NCBI GenBank assembly: GCA_024278645.1
Contig: JAJRST010000602.1
Location: 1-5,848, forward strand
Direction of reading: 5' to 3'
DNA from: a bacterium
GTDB taxonomy: Bacteria; Zhuqueibacterota; Zhuqueibacteria; Residuimicrobiales; Krinioviventaceae
Length of the DNA: 5,848 bases
Positions 1 through 5,848 of the stretch are shown here, piece after piece. Position 1 is the stretch's first letter. Every line of letters starts with the position of its first letter. Below the pieces are notes generated by a model. It was given only the letters and a program-made list of their open reading frames with translations, did no database searches and had not been told where the DNA came from. Made by a program: the position numbers and the translations under genes.

Positions 1-1593
1 TCGCTTTGCGGGTTTCAGGAGTTTCTTTTTTAGCTGTCGTAAATAGGTGCGATTCAGAATGTCCGGGTAAGCGTCGCTGATCATACGGTTTGCTTTTCTG
101 CCCAGTGGCGTGGCCATTATTTCGCCGCCTACGTTATGAATAAAATTCCATTTATTCAGCGTTTCGAGGACATATTCAAGCGTTTCCAGGAGACAGATAT
201 CCAGGTCGCCGAGGGCGTCGAACAGGCGGCCTTCGGTATAGTAAAAAGCCTTGTGCGCCGCTTCGTGCGTCAGTTTAAACTCCATCGTTTGCACGCGGGC
301 GCCTTTGTCCGAGTCGTCAAAAACGGGCAGCGTCGGGCTATGCGTGGCATTAGGATAGAGCTGCAAGTAGCCGCGGCGGAGGACATGATTGTCTTCCGTT
401 CGAAAGACATAGCGCTTTTTCGGGCCTCCGGATAAAAGAATCTGTTGATTTTCAAACGTCGCCTGCACCATTTGCGAGGCGAGCGTTCGGTTCCAGATGA
501 GCGAGTATAGGTGGAACTGATCCTTGTTCAAATATTTCTTTACTTTTTGCGGCGGCTTTGAGAACAGGGCCGGACGGATGGCGCCGATCCCGGTCTCTTT
601 TTGCTCGGTAAACACGGATGCCTTGTCGGGCAGGTATTCCGTGCCGTAATTGACAAGGATGGATTCGCGAATGGCCAGCAGGTCCTCCGCCGGCACAAAC
701 AGGGAATCGGAAACCGGAAAGGTGATCAACCCGGCGGGGGATTTTAAGCCAATGTCGCAGCCGGCATACAAGGATCGTGCGACGGCGAGCGTCTTTTTTG
801 CATCAAAACCGAGATATTGTTCAGCCGCGGCAATGAGTTTTGTGGTATTGAACGGCGGCGGCGGCGATTTGACGATCTGTTTGCTGCGGACGCTGCTGAC
901 AGCAAAGTTTTGTTCTTTAAGGTCGATGAGCATCGCTTTTGCAATATGCTTGTTGCCGATTTGCACGGGTCGGCTGTTCACTTTGACCAGCAGGGCTTCA
1001 ATGGGCCGGTCTTTGCATTGAAAAACGCCGCTTATGTTTATGCTGTTTTGATCGGCGTCGCGCTCCTCGCGGTCGACGCGACAAATCATGCCGAGGGCGA
1101 AAGCGGCGGCAAGACCGAAAACCGGCAGAGATGGGTTGTCGATTTGCAGTATATGACGCGCATGGGCGTCGAAAACCTTGTCCAGGGCGACGGCTTTTTC
1201 CAGGATGCCCGAATCGTCGAGGGCCCCGTTTTTTTGCTGCATGACGGAACGAAATGTTTTTGCCGAAACGGATGACAGACGAAGCCGTTGCGCCTTTTTC
1301 GTCGCCTGAAACATGTCCGTCAACACGGCGGCCACGGCGTCCCCGGTAAAGTCCGGGCATAAGGCAAACGACAGGTGCTCACTTTCCTCTGTCAACTGTT
1401 TGTAGGATTGCAATTTCAGGCTGGAGTTTTGCAAAAGTGTTGCAAGGTCGTTGCTGTACAGGCTTCTCAGGTATTCAGCGCTCCCCTCGCCAAAGATATC
1501 GCTTACGTTTACAAGTTTTGTCGAATCTTTAACGTATTTTTTCAAGACGTCAAAGTTTTGTGACGAGTCGACAAATATTATAGATTTTGCCAT
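1..1593 (-). CDS. TopA-family (type IA topoisomerase I-like) protein with degraded active site; 3' end outside window
   Basis: I translated the frame from ATG 1591-1593 to the window edge: 531 codons, no stop. It begins MAKSIIFVDSSQNFDVLKKY, like the TopA start (V-E-S-P-A-K-A-K-T). Later blocks follow TopA order: PPPPFNTTKLIAAAEQYLGF (244-263, family PPPPFTTSTLQQ), AKKTLAVARSLYAG (265-278), GLITFPVSDS (288-297, family GLITYMRTDS), AIRP (338-341), LYSLIWNRTLASQM (362-375), YTEGRLFDALGDL (452-464) and ATPLGRKANRM (494-504, family PTxLGRxV). The catalytic Tyr is Phe292 and the following Arg is Val294. TOPRIM Glu is Asp9, and the family DxDREGE reads CPDFTGD (79-85). The SAGRVQS and GRPSTY motifs are unrecognisable. 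Relaxation activity therefore looks impossible, though the long open frame argues for retained function, perhaps DNA binding. The ATG has no strong Shine-Dalgarno. Any C-terminal zinc fingers would lie outside. Family sure; role unknown. Confidence 0.85.
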   Translation of the reverse strand, partial: MAKSIIFVDSSQNFDVLKKYVKDSTKLVNVSDIFGEGSAEYLRSLYSNDLATLLQNSSLKLQSYKQLTEESEHLSFALCPDFTGDAVAAVLTDMFQATKKAQRLRLSSVSAKTFRSVMQQKNGALDDSGILEKAVALDKVFDAHARHILQIDNPSLPVFGLAAAFALGMICRVDREERDADQNSINISGVFQCKDRPIEALLVKVNSRPVQIGNKHIAKAMLIDLKEQNFAVSSVRSKQIVKSPPPPFNTTKLIAAAEQYLGFDAKKTLAVARSLYAGCDIGLKSPAGLITFPVSDSLFVPAEDLLAIRESILVNYGTEYLPDKASVFTEQKETGIGAIRPALFSKPPQKVKKYLNKDQFHLYSLIWNRTLASQMVQATFENQQILLSGGPKKRYVFRTEDNHVLRRGYLQLYPNATHSPTLPVFDDSDKGARVQTMEFKLTHEAAHKAFYYTEGRLFDALGDLDICLLETLEYVLETLNKWNFIHNVGGEIMATPLGRKANRMISDAYPDILNRTYLRQLKKKLLKPAKR

Positions 1594-1629
1594 CAAGAAC
1601 CGCTAGCTAACAGCACCAAAAGATCAAAA

Positions 1630-2097
1630 TTAATGTGAATACTGGGTTGATGTAAATTGAAAATAGCCTTTCGCGGCGCTGTCTTCAAAATCCAGCACCA
1701 CGGCGGCGATCAGGTCTTTCATGTCCTCGACCGTCATCTGCATCAGGCGCAGACTGACCGCCCGGTCGATGACCATTTCCATGCTGTCGTCGCTGAGGAT
1801 GTTTTGATCGCGCAGGTGAAAAAGATAGCTATAGGCGTTGGGCGAGATGGTTGTTTTTTCAACTTCATTCAATGACCGCCACAGCGCCCTCGGGTAGCCG
1901 CCCCGCTGTTCGGTGGTGATGCGGTCCAGTTGCTCGCCATGATCCAGCAGCCACGACATGGCCGAATTTATTTCATCCTCGGTGAAGCCTTCATCTTCAA
2001 GAATATCGATAACGGTTTGCATGTCTATGTCGCCATCGCTGTTTTCGCGAATTTCATTTAATACAAAAGTTAAAACATCCAAAAATCTCTTGTCCAT
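1630..2097 (-). CDS. smg: Smg/DUF494 family protein
   Basis: A 155-residue acidic, mostly helical protein with no signal peptide or membrane segment. It matches the Smg (DUF494) family in length and layout: an N-terminal helix (FLDVLTFVLNEI, 5-16), an ILEDEGFTEDEINSAMSWL segment (32-50) like the family's DLxxAGFxxxDIxxALxWL, a middle ILSDDSMEMVIDRAVSL segment (100-116) like LNLETREMVIERVLAL of E. coli Smg, and a C-terminal DLKxxI-like helix (MKDLIAAVVLDFED, 125-138). The biochemical function of the family is unknown; in many bacteria it lies beside topA or dprA. The start at 2097 is supported by GGAG 9 nt upstream. It lies 174 nt downstream of secA and 36 nt upstream of the TopA-like gene, probably in one transcript with the latter. 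Family assignment is good; the symbol follows E. coli usage. Confidence 0.85.
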   Translation of the reverse strand: MDKRFLDVLTFVLNEIRENSDGDIDMQTVIDILEDEGFTEDEINSAMSWLLDHGEQLDRITTEQRGGYPRALWRSLNEVEKTTISPNAYSYLFHLRDQNILSDDSMEMVIDRAVSLRLMQMTVEDMKDLIAAVVLDFEDSAAKGYFQFTSTQYSH

Positions 2098-2106
2098 TCA
2101 CAAGCA

Positions 2107-2110
2107 CTCC
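2107..2110 (-). promoter_or_regulatory. Ribosome binding site of smg
   Basis: GGAG lies 9 nt before the ATG at 2097 on the minus strand. It supports this start; an overlapping upstream ATG (2109-2111) is followed after three codons by a stop. Confidence 0.6.
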
Positions 2111-2124
2111 ATTTGTGTCGCACT

Positions 2125-2142
2125 AAAAAAAGCGTCGCCGCT
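2125..2142 (-). terminator. Short GC hairpin followed by T-run, weak terminator or attenuator
   Basis: The minus strand reads AGCG-GCGA-CGCT followed by T: a 4-bp stem closing a GNRA-type GCGA loop, with seven T at 2125-2131. The stem is too short for a strong intrinsic terminator. It lies downstream of secA and just inside the presumed smg leader, so it could end some secA transcripts or attenuate smg. Confidence 0.3.
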
Positions 2143-2148
2143 AAATTC

Positions 2149-2176
2149 AATATAATACATAATAAACGAAAAGCAA
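2149..2176 (-). promoter_or_regulatory. Possible sigma70-like promoter for smg
   Basis: On the minus strand, TTGCTT (2171-2176) is followed after 16 nt by TATATT (2149-2154), five of six matches to TATAAT. The -35 match is only three of six. It would start transcription near 2142 and give a leader of about 45 nt before smg. In AT-rich DNA such matches arise by chance, so this is a suggestion. Confidence 0.35.
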
Positions 2177-2219
2177 GCACTACTTTTCACTAGCTTTGTC
2201 CAATCGTTTTCGTTTATTA
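2160..2219. repeat. Perfect 13-bp inverted repeat, 34-nt spacer, in the secA-smg gap
   Basis: The left arm 2160-2172 (TAATAAACGAAAA) and right arm 2207-2219 (TTTTCGTTTATTA) are exact reverse complements. The arms are AT-rich, with centres 47 bp apart. The right arm is about 53 nt past the secA stop. The left arm overlaps the -35/-10 spacer of the proposed smg promoter. It could be a regulator's operator pair, a looping site, or a weak structure at the secA 3' end. No T-run follows the stem directly, so a standard intrinsic terminator is unlikely. Confidence 0.75.
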
Positions 2220-2271
2220 GTAGCGTCATTACAGGGAATCGCACATAATTTTTAACATGGCAATGGAATAA

Positions 2272-4143
2272 TTAAATATTTTTTCCACAGCAGTTTTTAT
2301 ATTTTTTGCCGCTGCCGCAGGGACAGGGATCGTTGCGGCCGACGCTCTTTGCCTTGACCACCGGTTGTCTGCGCCCCGGTCGATCCGCGGCCGGCTGCGC
2401 CTGTTGACGACCGCTGCTTTTAGACGACATGACTTGCTTGAAAACCTCGACCTGCGAATGCGATGTGGTAAAGCTTTGCGGCTCGATGCGGCGCATATCC
2501 TGTTCTTCAATCTCGCCGCCCACGTCCAGCACTTTGAACAGCGTGTTGACGGTTTCGCGGTTGATGGCGTCAATGGTGCGCTCGAACATGGCAAAGGCTT
2601 CCTTCTTGTATTCTATGAGCGGATCCTTCTGGCCGTAGCCGCGAAGTACAATGCCCTCGCGCAGTTCATCGATGCCGCTCAGGTGCTGGCGCCAGTTCTG
2701 ATCGATCTTTTCCAGAACATAAAAGCGCTCCAGGCGCGAGACCAGGTCCCGTCCCAGCTCCTTGACGCGCTGAAAATAGATTTTTTTCGCCCACTCGCTG
2801 ACCTGGTCCAGAACAGCGTTTGGATCCATGCCTTCCAGGTTGTCGTCGGCAATGCGCGGCGCTTGGCGAAAGACGACGCGGCATTCGCCTTCCAGCCGTC
2901 GTATGGCGTCCGGCGAAAGGACGTCGTCGCCATCCAGCGCCTTGCTGATCATGGCGTAAATTGTGTCGTCGATCATGCCCAGGACCGAGTCGGAGACGAT
3001 TTCGCTGCTCAATTCTTCCTGCTGAAAACGGTCCGAGCGATCGGAATAGGTCTGGTAGAACGACAATCCCCAGGCGACCAGGTCTTCAATAAAAGTGGCC
3101 TTTGAAACACTGTCGAACTGCCGCGGCGCCTGCACTTCGGGCTTGGCAAGAAACATATTTTCCAGCGTTTTGTTCAGGTCGTGCAGCGTCTCCTGGTCGA
3201 TTTTATCTTTTAATGATTTTTCCGCAACCGCATGTATGGCGGCTTCGAGCAGCTCTTCGTTTAGCGCCTTGCCGATCATAATGTCATCATAAGCGGTCTG
3301 GTAGTGCGAAAGCTTTTCTAAATAGGCCTCGCGCGCCTGACGAATGAGCTGCGTAATAGGCGGCTCCTGCGCGCCGTTGGTCGATAGCTGGAATTCCCTG
3401 CCAAAGATGTCCTTGAGCCAGGCGGCATCCTCGGCGCTTAATTCGGAGGCATCGCTCTCGTGGTCAAAAAATCGACGCGCGACCAATGCATCGGCGAAGC
3501 GCAGGGAGCTGAAAAAGCCGAAAATGCGATGTCTGGTATTAAGCTGCTCTTGCTCTGTAAACTCGAAAGAGCCGAGCCATTCATGCAAAATGTCCATTAA
3601 TTTCAATAAACGAATGGAACGGATTTCATTTTGACCGAGCTGCGGCCGTTGCCCGAAAACGCGCTCCAGGTCCTGCAGGAACTCCTCCGTCCTCCAGTTA
3701 ATGGACGGCTGGTTGGGCGGCAGGTACAGGTTGATGAGGCCGAAGACAAAGGCGTCGAGCATTTCCGCGAATGGAACGCGAGCGAACATGATTTCGTCAA
3801 ACGCCTGTTTGTGTTCCCCGGCTTTCTTTTGATAGGTTTCCCTGGCCCAGTCAACGAGTTGTTGTTCCACGCTGGCGGCGTCGCTCAGCGCCGAGGCGTC
3901 TTCCGGCAGCCACTCCGGCTCCTCGCCAAACAGGCGGTCGAGTTCGAAACGAATACCGTCGACGTTCCACTTTGAAGTGTCGGTCGTTCCCGCATTGTGC
4001 AGCCTGATTTTGAGGCGGACGAGCTGTTCGAGAACATCCGCCACGTCGCAATAACCGAAAATGCGATGACGCTCCTGCAGTTGGTTGTAGCGTTTCTTGT
4101 GCTCGATCTGCTCGGCGGTCCATTCGAGGATGGTCTGACGCAT
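2272..4143 (-). CDS. secA: SecA C-terminal part: expanded helical wing domain, scaffold helices and zinc-binding tail
   Basis: This is the same reading frame as the upstream SecA part, separated from it only by one TAA and eight sense codons. Residues are counted from the ATG at 4143. Residues 1-460 are mostly repeats of a helical-wing unit. Canonical SecA resumes around 465-535 with the second scaffold helix (IDQNWRQHLSGIDELREGI, 480-498) and RGYGQKDPLIEYKKEAFAMF (501-520). A polar linker (about 570-600) leads to the zinc tail GRNDPCPCGSGKKYKNCC (602-619), a CXCX8CC ligand set used in the family to bind SecB or ribosomes. There is no NBD1, PPXD or NBD2 here, so alone it could not be an ATPase. 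The ATG at 4143 is the first start after the TAA, but I see no Shine-Dalgarno at proper spacing: the nearest GAG is about 18 nt upstream. Independent initiation is therefore doubtful, and one interrupted secA is the simplest reading. Confidence 0.9.
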   Translation of the reverse strand: MRQTILEWTAEQIEHKKRYNQLQERHRIFGYCDVADVLEQLVRLKIRLHNAGTTDTSKWNVDGIRFELDRLFGEEPEWLPEDASALSDAASVEQQLVDWARETYQKKAGEHKQAFDEIMFARVPFAEMLDAFVFGLINLYLPPNQPSINWRTEEFLQDLERVFGQRPQLGQNEIRSIRLLKLMDILHEWLGSFEFTEQEQLNTRHRIFGFFSSLRFADALVARRFFDHESDASELSAEDAAWLKDIFGREFQLSTNGAQEPPITQLIRQAREAYLEKLSHYQTAYDDIMIGKALNEELLEAAIHAVAEKSLKDKIDQETLHDLNKTLENMFLAKPEVQAPRQFDSVSKATFIEDLVAWGLSFYQTYSDRSDRFQQEELSSEIVSDSVLGMIDDTIYAMISKALDGDDVLSPDAIRRLEGECRVVFRQAPRIADDNLEGMDPNAVLDQVSEWAKKIYFQRVKELGRDLVSRLERFYVLEKIDQNWRQHLSGIDELREGIVLRGYGQKDPLIEYKKEAFAMFERTIDAINRETVNTLFKVLDVGGEIEEQDMRRIEPQSFTTSHSQVEVFKQVMSSKSSGRQQAQPAADRPGRRQPVVKAKSVGRNDPCPCGSGKKYKNCCGKNI

Positions 4144-4248
4144 ATCGTCGTATTTAAGCCGCTCGAGTTAGTCGATGCTATAGTCTGGCGCTTTGCCAAA
4201 GAACCCCTTGAGGTCTTGCAGCAATTCTTCCAGCTTCCAGGTGGAGCG
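2764..4248 (-). repeat. About six tandem helical-wing-domain-like repeats within SecA
   Basis: These are protein-level repeats of 84-94 residues. Approximate unit borders are: R1 4248-3979, R2 3978-3706, R3 3705-3454, R4 3453-3202, R5 3201-2920 and R6 2919-2764 (R6 is the canonical last copy). The shared pattern is W, 13 residues, F or FG then P two or three residues later, 26-27 residues, W. Examples are KLEELLQDLKGFFGKAP (R1), FELDRLFGEEP (R2), FLQDLERVFGQRP (R3), AAWLKDIFGREF (R4), TLENMFLAKP (R5) and CRVVFRQAP (R6). The second Trp appears as ILEW, LVDW, LHEW, LVAW and VSEW, and is absent in R4. E. coli SecA has one such unit. R4 and R5 also lack the first Trp. Unit borders are by eye. Confidence 0.8.
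4168..4170 (-). other. In-frame TAA interrupting secA
   Basis: The plus strand reads tta, so the minus-strand codon is TAA, followed by CTC GAG CGG. Upstream and downstream parts are in the same frame (5820 minus 4143 is a multiple of 3). Counting the TAA as one residue, the distance from the FG phenylalanine to the next conserved Trp in this repeat is 26, the same as in repeats 3 and 6 and one less than in repeats 2 and 5. It is therefore a substitution, for example from GAA, CAA or AAA, and not an indel. TAA cannot be selenocysteine or pyrrolysine. Base-calling error, true nonsense mutation, leaky readthrough and a natural split are all open. Confidence 0.9.
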
Positions 4249-5848
4249 GTCGTTTTCATCGCCGATATGCTTTTTCAGCTTTGATTCGACAAAATCCTCG
4301 GCGTTGGCGAATCCGAGCAGGTTTTGTCGCCGTTTGTAGATGATCTTTCTTTGCTCGTTCAGGACATCGTCGTATTCGAGCAAGTTCTTTCGTATTTCAA
4401 AGTTGCGCTCCTCGACCTTTTTCTGCGCCCGCTCGATGGACTTTGTGATCAACGAATGCTCGATGCGCTCGCCCTCTTCCATGGATCCCATGCTGCTCAT
4501 AATGCTGGTGATGCGATCGGAGCCGAACAGGCGCATGAGGTCGTCTTCCAGCGAGAGATAGAATCGAGACGAACCGGGGTCGCCCTGGCGGCCGGCGCGT
4601 CCACGGAGCTGACGGTCGATGCGCCGCGCCTCGTGCTTTTCAGAGCCGATGATGTGCAAACCGCCGGCCTCGACAACGCCGGGGGCCAGCTTGATGTCGG
4701 TGCCGCGTCCGGCCATGTTGGTGGCGATGGTTATGGAGCCGGGCAAGCCCGCCTTGGCGACGATCTCGGCCTCGCTTTTATGATGTTTGGCGTTGAGCAC
4801 CGTATGGAAGCGTCCGGATTCCAGTTCTTTAGACACGTCGCCCTTTTTCAACCAGTTGGCCAGCGGAATGCCGCGCGCCGTGAACAGGTTGCTCAGATGC
4901 TGCGACACGTCGACGGAAACCGTGCCGATGAGCACCGGGCGGCCCTTCTCGTGCATTTCAAGCGTTTCATCGATGATGGCGTCGTATTTTTCCTTTTTCG
5001 TGCGATAAATGACGTCGTTATAATCCTCGCGTATGACCGGGCGGTTTGTTGGAATGACCACCACATCCAGCTTGTAGGTGCTGAAAAATTCCTGCGCTTC
5101 GGTTTCGGCGGTGCCGGTCATGCCGGCCAGCTTGTCGTACAAACGGAAAAAGTTCTGCAGGGTGATCGTCGCCAGGGTTTGCGATTCCGCCTGCACCTGC
5201 ACGCCTTCCTTGGCCTCCAGCGCTTCGTGCAGACCGTCGCTGAATCGGCGGCCGGGCATCAGGCGGCCGGTAAAGGTGTCGACGATCATCACGGCCTTTT
5301 GTCCGCGCGCGGCGCCGGTGCGGCGCAGTTCATTCTCCTCCGGCGTTTTTACGACGTATTCCACATCGCGATGGTAAAGCGTGTAGGCGCGCAACAGTTG
5401 CGATATGTTCTGGATTCGCTCCTCCACATCCGAATAGTTCTCCCACAGGCGGTCTCTTTGCGACTCGAGCACACGACGCGGCCGGCGATCGAAATGAATG
5501 CGGAACCAGTGTTCGATTTCCTCGGCGGTCAGAATTTTGCCGGGAGAGTGGACGGCGGTCAGCAGCTCGCTCATTTCCCGGTCGTCGAGAAGGATGTGCT
5601 TGCTGCGCAGCAGGCTCTTTCCCTTGGCCGCCAGGCTTTGCAGCTCCGAGTTGGAGCCCGCTTTTTTGCTGCCCAGGTGATAAATCTCGTCGCGAAAATG
5701 TTTCAATCCTTCGGAATAGCTAAAGAACGGCAGCCCATCGACAAGGTAGGAGCGCGTTGATTTTTTCAAAGCCTTTGGATAGCCGGCGTCGCTTAATTCA
5801 AATATGCCTTCGATGTCCACATCGGGGTCGCTTAAAAGCGTCAGCAGA
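4168..5848 (-). CDS. secA: Preprotein translocase ATPase SecA, part upstream of the in-frame stop (5' end outside window)
   Basis: SecA is the cytoplasmic ATPase that drives unfolded preproteins through SecYEG. The frame is open to the window edge, so the GTG at 5818-5820 is not the true start; residues below are counted from it. The first nucleotide-binding fold with Walker A/B is outside the window. Residues 1-180 are the preprotein cross-linking region, longer and less conserved than usual, ending in ISQLLRAYTLYHRD (139-152). The block GRLMPGRRFSDGLHEALEAK (185-204) follows, then AGMTGTAETE (232-241). The second nucleotide-binding fold has GRPVLIGTVS (293-302), TNMAGRGTDI (367-376) and QLRGRAGRQGD (404-414). 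The first scaffold helix has RNFEIRKNLLEYDDV (472-486). From 525 the wing-domain repeats begin, and a TAA stops the frame after residue 550. An insertion of about 17 residues (320-338) sits before VLNAK. The reading frame continues in register into the entry at 2272-4143. Family certain; whether this is a separate protein is not. Confidence 0.93.
   Translation of the reverse strand, partial: LLTLLSDPDVDIEGIFELSDAGYPKALKKSTRSYLVDGLPFFSYSEGLKHFRDEIYHLGSKKAGSNSELQSLAAKGKSLLRSKHILLDDREMSELLTAVHSPGKILTAEEIEHWFRIHFDRRPRRVLESQRDRLWENYSDVEERIQNISQLLRAYTLYHRDVEYVVKTPEENELRRTGAARGQKAVMIVDTFTGRLMPGRRFSDGLHEALEAKEGVQVQAESQTLATITLQNFFRLYDKLAGMTGTAETEAQEFFSTYKLDVVVIPTNRPVIREDYNDVIYRTKKEKYDAIIDETLEMHEKGRPVLIGTVSVDVSQHLSNLFTARGIPLANWLKKGDVSKELESGRFHTVLNAKHHKSEAEIVAKAGLPGSITIATNMAGRGTDIKLAPGVVEAGGLHIIGSEKHEARRIDRQLRGRAGRQGDPGSSRFYLSLEDDLMRLFGSDRITSIMSSMGSMEEGERIEHSLITKSIERAQKKVEERNFEIRKNLLEYDDVLNEQRKIIYKRRQNLLGFANAEDFVESKLKKHIGDENDRSTWKLEELLQDLKGFFGKAPDYSID

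Noticed and set aside
817..1275. Plus-strand frames at 136-435, 817-1275 and minus-strand frame 998-1360
   Set aside because: They overlap the TopA-like frame, which carries family motifs over the whole stretch; these alternatives show none and have Arg/Pro-rich or Ala-rich shadow composition.
1..1593. Ordinary active topA
   Set aside because: The active-site Tyr, neighbouring Arg, TOPRIM acidic residues and DNA-binding motifs are replaced together; codons were read individually and the frame is continuous, so a local sequencing error cannot explain it.
2101..2181. Direct repeat CAAGCACT at 2101-2108 and 2174-2181
   Set aside because: Eight bases twice in a short AT-rich gap is not convincing and has no further structure.
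4144..4170. Frameshift in secA
   Set aside because: The two parts are in the same frame and the repeat spacing is kept, so no base was gained or lost; only a stop codon interrupts.
4168..4170. Selenocysteine or pyrrolysine at the secA stop
   Set aside because: The codon is TAA; those residues use TGA and TAG.
4324..5760. 478-codon plus-strand open frame antisense to secA
   Set aside because: It is exactly opposite the conserved SecA frame, contains no recognisable domain, and is explained by the codon bias of the minus-strand gene. Another long antisense frame at 2365-3105 is the same kind of shadow.

Overview
All three genes in this window lie on the minus strand and read from the right edge to the left: secA (5' end cut off by the window), then a Smg/DUF494-family gene, then a topoisomerase I (TopA)-family gene whose 3' end is cut off. 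I see no tRNA, rRNA, CRISPR array, insertion sequence or plus-strand gene. The host looks like a bacterium of the FCB (Bacteroidota-related) group, probably a poorly sampled phylum. SecA carries blocks typical of that group (a TNMAGRGTDI segment running straight into a short linker and GGLHIIGSEKHEARR, then SLEDDLMRLFGSDRI, and ISQLLRAYTL), and smg next to topA is a known bacterial gene order. The phylum assignment is inference.

Right part (2272-5848): a very large SecA. About 1190 codons are visible although the whole first nucleotide-binding fold lies outside the window. E. coli SecA is about 900 residues in total. The extra length comes from (i) an enlarged preprotein cross-linking region and (ii) a helical wing domain that I read as about six tandem degenerate copies of an 84-94 residue unit. 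The unit has regularly spaced anchors (W, 13 residues, F/FG..P, 26-27 residues, W). Copies 1 and 3 resemble each other, as do copies 2 and 4, so a two-unit block was probably duplicated. Inside copy 1 the frame is broken by a single in-frame TAA (4168-4170) with no frameshift. The gene is therefore either one ORF with a nonsense or sequencing change, or a SecA made as two polypeptides.

Middle (2098-2271): the secA-smg gap. It is AT-rich and holds a perfect 13-bp inverted repeat with a 34-nt spacer, a plausible sigma70-like promoter for smg, a short GC hairpin followed by seven T, and a GGAG ribosome binding site.

Left part: smg (1630-2097), then after 36 nt a 531-codon open frame (1-1593) that runs off the window. 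Its product aligns along its length with type IA topoisomerase I, but nearly every catalytic landmark is gone: the active-site Tyr is Phe, the following Arg is Val, the TOPRIM acidic motif is degraded, and the SAGRVQS and GRPSTY motifs are lost. The frame is nevertheless intact, which suggests a retained pseudo-topoisomerase. Smg and this protein are probably co-transcribed. SecA is the ATPase motor of Sec export. The Smg family has no settled function.
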